From the NCBI RefSeq assembly GCF_014851565.1, contig NZ_JACVAA010000004.1, positions 620,001 to 684,000 of the forward strand: a DNA stretch of 64,000 bases. The letters are read 5' to 3'. Every line of letters starts with the position of its first letter. The first letter of the stretch is position 1. Under the pieces are notes generated by a model. The model was not told where the DNA came from, ran no database searches, and saw nothing but the letters and a program-made list of their open reading frames with translations. The DNA is from Pseudomonas sp. PDM15. Lineage in GTDB: Bacteria > Pseudomonadota > Gammaproteobacteria > Pseudomonadales > Pseudomonadaceae. The position numbers were made by a program, and so were the translations under genes. Below, one piece after another: positions 59,064 to 64,000 of this stretch.

Positions 59064-59501
59064 TCAGGCGATGCCCTGGCTGCGCAGCCAGCCGAGCAGT
59101 TGCGGCAGCGGCAGTGCGCCGGCCTGGCGGGCGACTTCGACGCCACCGCGGAACAGGATCAGGCTGGGGATGGAGCGGATGCCGAGCTGGCCGGCCAGCT
59201 GCTGGTTGGTCTCGCTGTCCAGCTTGCCCAGGCGGCAGCGCCCCTGCAGCTGCACGGCGGCCTGCTGGAAGGTCGGCGCGAAGGCCTTGCACGGCCCGCA
59301 CCAGTCGGCCCAGACATCCACCAGCAGCGGCAGGTCGCCCTTGAGCTGCGCGGCGAAGCTGGCCTGGCTCAGTTCGAACGGAGCGCTCGGCAGTACCTCG
59401 TTCTTGCAGCGCCCGCAGCGTGGCGCATCGCCCAGGCGCTCGGCCGGAATGCGGTTGAGCCCGGCGCAGTGCGGGCAGGGAATCAGCAGGGGTTGGCTCA
59501 T
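59064..59501 (-). CDS. trxC: Thioredoxin 2 (TrxC)
   Basis: This 145-residue thioredoxin has an N-terminal zinc finger (Cys9, Cys12, Cys29, Cys32: CPHC and CGRC) and the redox site WCGPC with Cys68 and Cys71. The start is ATG 59501 (MSQPLLIPCPHCAGLNRIP); the longer frame starts 42 bases earlier in an unlikely context. It works as a cytoplasmic disulfide reductase, typically induced by oxidative stress in other bacteria. Confidence 0.95.
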   Translation of the reverse strand: MSQPLLIPCPHCAGLNRIPAERLGDAPRCGRCKNEVLPSAPFELSQASFAAQLKGDLPLLVDVWADWCGPCKAFAPTFQQAAVQLQGRCRLGKLDSETNQQLAGQLGIRSIPSLILFRGGVEVARQAGALPLPQLLGWLRSQGIA

Positions 59502-59556
59502 GTCGGTGTCCTCCTGCCACCTAAGTGGTTGCAGGCGGCGCACATAACAAGGGCAA

Positions 59557-60834
59557 TCAGGCGCCGGCGGCGGCCAGTGCCTGTTCCAGATCGGCGCGGA
59601 TATCGTCGAAGTGCTCGATGCCGATCGACAGGCGCACCATGTCGCGCGGCACGCCGGCCTTCTCCAGTTCCTCGTCGTTGAGCTGGCGATGGGTGGTGGA
59701 GGCCGGGTGGCAGGCCAGCGACTTGGCGTCGCCGATATTGACCAGGCGCACCACCAGCTTGAGTGCGTCGATGAAGCGTGCGCCAGCGGCCTGGCCGCCC
59801 TGGATGCCGAAGGAGAGGATCGCCGCCGGTTTGCCGCCGGTGTAACGCACGGCCAGCTCGTGCTCCGGATGGTCCGCCAGGCCGGCGTATTTCACCCAGG
59901 CCACCTGCGGATGGTTCTGCAGATAGTGGGCGACCTTGAGGGCATTCTCGCAATGCCGCTCCATGCGCAGGGCCAGGGTCTCCAGGCCTTGCAGGATAAG
60001 GAAGGCGTTGAACGGCGACAGCGCCGCGCCGGTGTTGCGCAGCGGCACCACGCGGCAGCGGCCGATAAAGGCGGCCGGACCGAAGGCTTCGGTATAGGTT
60101 ACGCCGTGGTAGGACGGATCCGGCGTGTTGAGCAGCGGGAAACGCGCCTTGTGGTCCGCCCAGGGAAACTTGCCGGAGTCGACCACGATGCCGCCGATGC
60201 TGGTGCCGTGGCCGCCGATGTACTTGGTCAGCGAGTGCACGACGATATCGGCGCCGTGCTCGAACGGGCGGCAGAGAATCGGCGTGGCCACCGTGTTGTC
60301 GACGATCAGCGGTACGCCGTGGCGGTGCGCGGCGTCGGCCAGGGCCTGGATGTCGACGATGTTGCCGGCCGGGTTGCCGATGGATTCGCAGAACACCGCC
60401 TTGGTCCTGTCGTCGATCAGCGCCTCCAGGGCGGCGATATCGTCATGGGCGGCGAAGCGGGTCTGGATGCCGAAGCGCGGCAGGGTGTGGGCCAGCAGGT
60501 TGTAGGTGCCGCCGTAGAGCTTGGCCACCGAGACGATGTTGTTGCCGGCCTCGGCCACGGTCTGGATGGCGTAGGTGATGGCGGCCATGCCCGAGGCCAC
60601 GGCCAGCGCGCCGACGCCGCCCTCCAGCGCCGCCACGCGCTCTTCGAGCACGGCGTTGGTCGGGTTCATGATCCGTGTGTAGATGTTGCCGGGGACCTTC
60701 AGGTCGAACAGGTCGGCAGCGTGCTGGGTGTCGTCGAAGGCGTAGGAGCTGGTCTGGTAGATCGGCACCGCCACCGCCTTGGTGCTCGGGTCGGGGCTGT
60801 AGCCGGCGTGGATGGCCAGGGTTTCCAGTTTCAT
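59557..60834 (-). CDS. metY: O-acetylhomoserine sulfhydrylase (MetY type)
   Basis: This 425-residue PLP enzyme makes homocysteine from O-acetylhomoserine and sulfide. The start [20 protein letters not shown] and the PLP lysine in [11 protein letters not shown] are typical of the Cys/Met-metabolism family, as is [21 protein letters not shown]. The TauE/SafE permease gene lies on the same strand 125 bases upstream, which suggests a shared sulfur-metabolism role (inference). It is 55 bases upstream of trxC. Confidence 0.94.
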   Translation of the reverse strand: MKLETLAIHAGYSPDPSTKAVAVPIYQTSSYAFDDTQHAADLFDLKVPGNIYTRIMNPTNAVLEERVAALEGGVGALAVASGMAAITYAIQTVAEAGNNIVSVAKLYGGTYNLLAHTLPRFGIQTRFAAHDDIAALEALIDDRTKAVFCESIGNPAGNIVDIQALADAAHRHGVPLIVDNTVATPILCRPFEHGADIVVHSLTKYIGGHGTSIGGIVVDSGKFPWADHKARFPLLNTPDPSYHGVTYTEAFGPAAFIGRCRVVPLRNTGAALSPFNAFLILQGLETLALRMERHCENALKVAHYLQNHPQVAWVKYAGLADHPEHELAVRYTGGKPAAILSFGIQGGQAAGARFIDALKLVVRLVNIGDAKSLACHPASTTHRQLNDEELEKAGVPRDMVRLSIGIEHFDDIRADLEQALAAAGA

Positions 60835-60959
60835 GCAGTGCGTTCCTTCGGCTGTGTGGAAGGTTTGCAGCATGGGGAAAACGGCGAGACCCGGTCAATG
60901 CGCTGGAGCAATGAACCGGGCGTTTACCTAGATCGTTTTGGCAGGGCCTTATGTCCGGA

Positions 60960-61937
60960 TCAGGCCAGCGACTTATAGATATTGAAGGCGCTGATCAGAA
61001 CGATCAGGCAGCCGACGATGGTCATCAGAGTGCGTGCCGGAATCTTCTTGCACAGGTAGGCGGCGAACGGTGCGGCGAACAGGCCGCCGAACACCAGGCC
61101 GGCAACCATCAGCCAGGTATCCAGCTCGCCGGCCAGGAGGATGAAGGAGGCGGCGCTGGAGAGGGTCAGGAAGAACTCGGCGAAGTTGACCGAGCCGATG
61201 GTGGTGCGCGGATCGCTGCCCGAGCCGATCAGGCTGCTGGTGACCACCGGGCCCCAGCCGCCGCCGCCGGCGGCATCGACGAAGCCACCGAACAGGGCCA
61301 GCTTGGCGACATGCTTGGGCGCCTTGCGCTGCTTCACATGACGGTAGGCCTTGTACAGGATGTACAGGCCCATCAGCAGCAGATAGGCGGAGATGAAGGG
61401 CTTCATTACCGCGCCGTCGAACTGGGTGATCAGTACGGCGCCGAGGACCGCGCCAATGATGCCCGGCAGCAGTAGGCGCAGGAATAGCGACTTGTTGACG
61501 TTGCCCAGCTTGACGTGGGAAATGCCCGACAGACCGGTGGTGAACACTTCGGCGATATGCACGCTGGCGCTGGCCGCGGCGGGTGAGGCGCCGGCGCTGA
61601 GCAGGAAGGTGGTGGCGGTGATGCCGTAGGCCATGCCCAGGGCGCCGTCGACTATCTGGGCGAGCAGGCCGACTGCTACCGCGCTCCAGAAGGTCGGGCT
61701 GCTCAGGGCGCTCTCGATGATCTCCAGGCCGCTGTGGCCGCCGTTGTCACCGAAGAACAGGCGCCAGGCGAGGAAGCCTATCAGGCTCGCCAGAATCAGC
61801 ACGGCCGCCCACATGGCAGCGCGCAGCACCGGGTGATTGTCCGGGTGGGAAACGTAGTCTTCTACGGGCGGCAGGCCGAGTGCTTCGTGCTCCGCGTTGA
61901 GGGGACTCTGGCTGAGGTCTAGATCGCGAATCTTCAT
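60960..61937 (-). CDS. TauE/SafE-family sulfite/anion permease
   Basis: This 325-residue membrane protein has about nine hydrophobic helices and the TauE/SafE repeats: GLLAQIVDGALGMAYG in the first half and GGFVDAAGGGGWGPVV in the second. The N-terminal extension (about 1-40) is soluble. It probably exports or imports sulfite or a sulfonate-type anion. It lies upstream of metY on the same strand. A short cttaga/tctaag dyad (62008-62022) in the gap with the divergent MFS gene may be an operator. Confidence 0.9.
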   Translation of the reverse strand: MKIRDLDLSQSPLNAEHEALGLPPVEDYVSHPDNHPVLRAAMWAAVLILASLIGFLAWRLFFGDNGGHSGLEIIESALSSPTFWSAVAVGLLAQIVDGALGMAYGITATTFLLSAGASPAAASASVHIAEVFTTGLSGISHVKLGNVNKSLFLRLLLPGIIGAVLGAVLITQFDGAVMKPFISAYLLLMGLYILYKAYRHVKQRKAPKHVAKLALFGGFVDAAGGGGWGPVVTSSLIGSGSDPRTTIGSVNFAEFFLTLSSAASFILLAGELDTWLMVAGLVFGGLFAAPFAAYLCKKIPARTLMTIVGCLIVLISAFNIYKSLA

Positions 61938-62137
61938 TGCACCGGCTGCCTGACAGTGGGTGGTAGAACAGGCTGGAATAAGCAGGCAGCGAAGATAATG
62001 GGCTTTGCTTAGAGAGTCTAAGAATGTTTCTGTAGGTTTATATTCTTTTTTGTTTTGGCTTTTCCCTTCGAATATTCACGTTGCCTCCGCTCTCCGCCCT
62101 GGCCTAGGCTTGGCCACCTTCCGCGCAGGGATGCTTC

Positions 62138-63400
62138 ATGACCACCACCGATCGCCCCGGCAATACCACCCTGGTACTTCTGGCTTCCCTCTATTGTGCC
62201 CAGGGCCTGCCATCCGGCTTGGTGGCCCACTCGCTGCCGGTGCTGCTACGCCAGCACGGTGTCGATCTGGGGCTGATAGGCCTGCTCAAGCTGCTGGCGC
62301 TGCCCTGGCTGCTCAAGGTGCTGTGGGCGCCGTGGATCGACCGCATCGGTTCGCGCCGTCTCGGCCATCACCGTGGCTGGATTCTGCCGCTGCAGGGCAC
62401 GGTGATTACCTGTCTGGCCGGTCTGGCACTGATCGCTCCGCAGGCGCTGTTCGGCAGCGCGTTCTGGCTGCTGCTGGGCCTGCTGTTGATCATCAACCTG
62501 AGCGCCGCCACCCAGGATGTGGCCACCGACGGCCTGGCCGTGCGCCTGCTGCCGGAACGCTGGCGCGGTCTAGGCAACAGCCTGCAGGTGGGCGGCTACA
62601 AGGTCGGTATGCTGGCCAGCGGCAGCGGCCTGCTGCTGTTGATCGACCCGCTGGGTTGGAATCTCTCTATTGGCCTTCTGGCCGGTGCTTTGCTGCTGCT
62701 GACCCTGCCGATCTGGTTGTTCCCCGAGCGTCGCCTGCTGCCGCAACACAGCGAACAGGCCGAGCCCGCCGGCCCCGGCTTGTTGTGGCGCCATTACAAG
62801 GGGCTGCTGGCCCAACCGGGCATGCTCGCCTGGCTGGCGGTGGTGCTGACCTTCAAGCTCGGCGACGCCCTCGGCTCGCCGATGATCAAACCGATGCTGG
62901 TGGACCAGGGCTGGGACACCACCGACCTAGGCCAACTGACCCTGATCAGCAGCCTGGCCGGCATCGGCGGCGCACTGCTCGGCGGCCTGCTCTACTCCCG
63001 CCTCGGCGCCCTGCGTTCGTTGCTGACCTTTGGCGCTCTGCAGGCGTTCGGCATCGCTGGTATGGCGCTGCTGGTCGGCAGGGGCGGCGATGCCGTGCTG
63101 GTCTACTCGATAGCGCTGTTCGAACAGGCCGCCGACGGCATGTCCACCGTCGCCCTGTTCGCCGTGATGATGCGCATGTGTCGCCCCGAGCATGAAGGAG
63201 CGGATTTCACTCTGCAGGCGAGTGCGCAGATTCTGTTGGCAGGGTTGGTAGGGGCTAGCAGTGGGGTGTTGGCCAAGGTGGTGGGGTATCAGGTGCTGTT
63301 TGTATCGGCCGGCGCTCTGGGGGTATGCATGCTTATGCTATTACCCTGGTTCTTCGCGCGACATTTCTCGGCTGGGCGAGTTTCGACCGCTCAATCCTGA
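62138..63400 (+). CDS. AmpG-like MFS transporter
   Basis: This 420-residue 12-helix permease resembles the AmpG family: QGLPSGLVAHSLPVLLRQHGVDLGLIGLL near the N-terminus, APWIDRIGSRRLGHHRGWI in the loop between helices 2 and 3, and NLSAATQDVATDGLAV with the acidic TM residue. AmpG proper imports muropeptide fragments, but paralogues of unknown substrate are common in Pseudomonas, and no beta-lactamase gene is nearby. It stands alone after a 200-base AT-rich leader. Confidence 0.85.
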   Translation: MTTTDRPGNTTLVLLASLYCAQGLPSGLVAHSLPVLLRQHGVDLGLIGLLKLLALPWLLKVLWAPWIDRIGSRRLGHHRGWILPLQGTVITCLAGLALIAPQALFGSAFWLLLGLLLIINLSAATQDVATDGLAVRLLPERWRGLGNSLQVGGYKVGMLASGSGLLLLIDPLGWNLSIGLLAGALLLLTLPIWLFPERRLLPQHSEQAEPAGPGLLWRHYKGLLAQPGMLAWLAVVLTFKLGDALGSPMIKPMLVDQGWDTTDLGQLTLISSLAGIGGALLGGLLYSRLGALRSLLTFGALQAFGIAGMALLVGRGGDAVLVYSIALFEQAADGMSTVALFAVMMRMCRPEHEGADFTLQASAQILLAGLVGASSGVLAKVVGYQVLFVSAGALGVCMLMLLPWFFARHFSAGRVSTAQS

Positions 63401-63609
63401 GCGTTACCGGTGCGGGGCTTGGGTTTCTCGTTGTCGGTTGAAGCCTTTGCGCGCGCTATTCCAGGGCTTTGCGTAGGCTACCGAAGCCGAAAGCCCCTCA
63501 AGCTTCGCTCTTGCATACGTTCAACCTGCGGGACGAACGGGCTGGTGTCCGAGCCATCTGTACTCAGGCGTGTGCTGAGGTGGCCAGCGGTTGGGGCCAT
63601 GAAAGGGAC

Positions 63610-64000
63610 CTAACCTGCTGTGGCAGGTGATTCGGTGGACGGCTCTGCGAATTTGACCTTGTAGTAATCCAGCAGGTTTTGACCCTTGGCGAAGGCCTTG
63701 CGGATCTCGGCGCTTTCCTTGAGCAGTGCTTCGCTCGGCTTGGCATGCTGCTCCGCGGACAGGGGCTGCGACCAGTCCAGCACCTCCTGTGGAAAGACGG
63801 TCTTGGGGCGGCGGTTGACCCACTGGGCGATGTGGCAGGGCAAGGTCCAGCCGCTGCAGAACTGGATGACCAGAAAACCGAAGGCGTAGCGCGGCCACCA
63901 ATGCTCCTTGCGATACACACCCCGGCACATGTGGAAGTAGGCCACGGTACCCTCCTGAAACTCCTCGTCGGACAGTATCGGCGTAGGCAGGGCTGCTGGG
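63610..64000 (-). CDS. Unrecognised protein, cut by the right edge of the window (5' end missing)
   Basis: At least 129 residues are encoded, ending LLDYYKVKFAEPSTESPATAG with the stop at 63610. The N-terminal part in the window, PAALPTPILSDEEFQEGTV, is in frame up to base 64000, so the start lies beyond it, although a GTG at 63945 is also possible. The sequence has AYFHMCRGVYRKEHWWPRYAFGFLVIQFCSGW, with one hydrophobic stretch, and CHIAQWVNRRPKTVFPQEVLDW. I recognise no family. The aromatic and Cys content is unusual for a small protein. Confidence 0.7.
   Translation of the reverse strand, partial: PAALPTPILSDEEFQEGTVAYFHMCRGVYRKEHWWPRYAFGFLVIQFCSGWTLPCHIAQWVNRRPKTVFPQEVLDWSQPLSAEQHAKPSEALLKESAEIRKAFAKGQNLLDYYKVKFAEPSTESPATAG

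Overview
The window is a stretch of chromosome from a GC-rich pseudomonad. Gene content and order follow the Pseudomonas core block that runs (in P. aeruginosa order) from phaF-phaD-phaC2-phaZ-phaC1 through hslUV, argS, priA, rpmE, a malic enzyme, ponA, pilMNOPQ-aroKB and gltBD to hemE. It resumes with a ParA-like ATPase, a tandem UspA protein, metY and a TauE/SafE permease. No tRNA, rRNA, CRISPR array, transposase or phage gene was seen.

Region 1 (1-8.2 kb) has the end of phaF facing the leftward polyhydroxyalkanoate genes phaC1-phaZ-phaC2-phaD, then a DUF971 gene and the HslVU protease, which has a heat-shock (sigma-32 type) promoter. Region 2 (8.2-19.4 kb) is housekeeping: a SPOR-domain protein, argS, priA, rpmE, a secreted nuclease, an M48 lipoprotein protease, a malic enzyme and the bifunctional penicillin-binding protein PonA. 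Region 3 (19.6-27.9 kb) is the rightward pilMNOPQ-aroK-aroB-damX-like operon, whose pilN-pilQ part is visibly more AT-rich than its surroundings. Region 4 (28-36 kb) holds gltBD, a solitary cyanase gene and hemE.

Region 5 (about 36.7-56.6 kb, all leftward) is a complete aryl polyene (APE) type II polyketide/fatty-acid-like pigment cluster. Read in the direction of transcription it has a chain-length factor, an acyltransferase, two acyl carrier proteins, a membrane protein, an AMP-ligase fused to a hotdog dehydratase domain, a glycosyltransferase, a lipid-A-type acyltransferase, an aromatic amino acid ammonia-lyase, a thioesterase, a LolA-like carrier, an MMPL exporter, a cation/proton antiporter-like protein, a flavin-dependent halogenase-like protein, a methyltransferase, a DUF3261 lipoprotein, a ketosynthase, a dehydratase, a ketoreductase and a second ketosynthase, followed by two small exported proteins. 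The inferred route is as follows. The lyase makes an aryl-acrylic starter. The ligase loads it on an ACP, and KS/CLF, KR and DH elongate it to a polyene. Acyltransferases anchor it to a lipid, and the MMPL/LolA/lipoprotein set moves it to the outer membrane. Most genes overlap or abut. The chain is broken by a 746-bp mosaic of Pseudomonas intergenic repeats (47.7-48.5 kb), by a short palindromic repeat (52.26 kb) and by a 111-bp gap without a recognised repeat ahead of the lyase.

Region 6 (56.8-64 kb) has a ParA-like ATPase, a tandem universal stress protein, a hotdog thioesterase, trxC, metY, a TauE/SafE permease, an AmpG-like MFS transporter and an unrecognised gene cut by the window edge.
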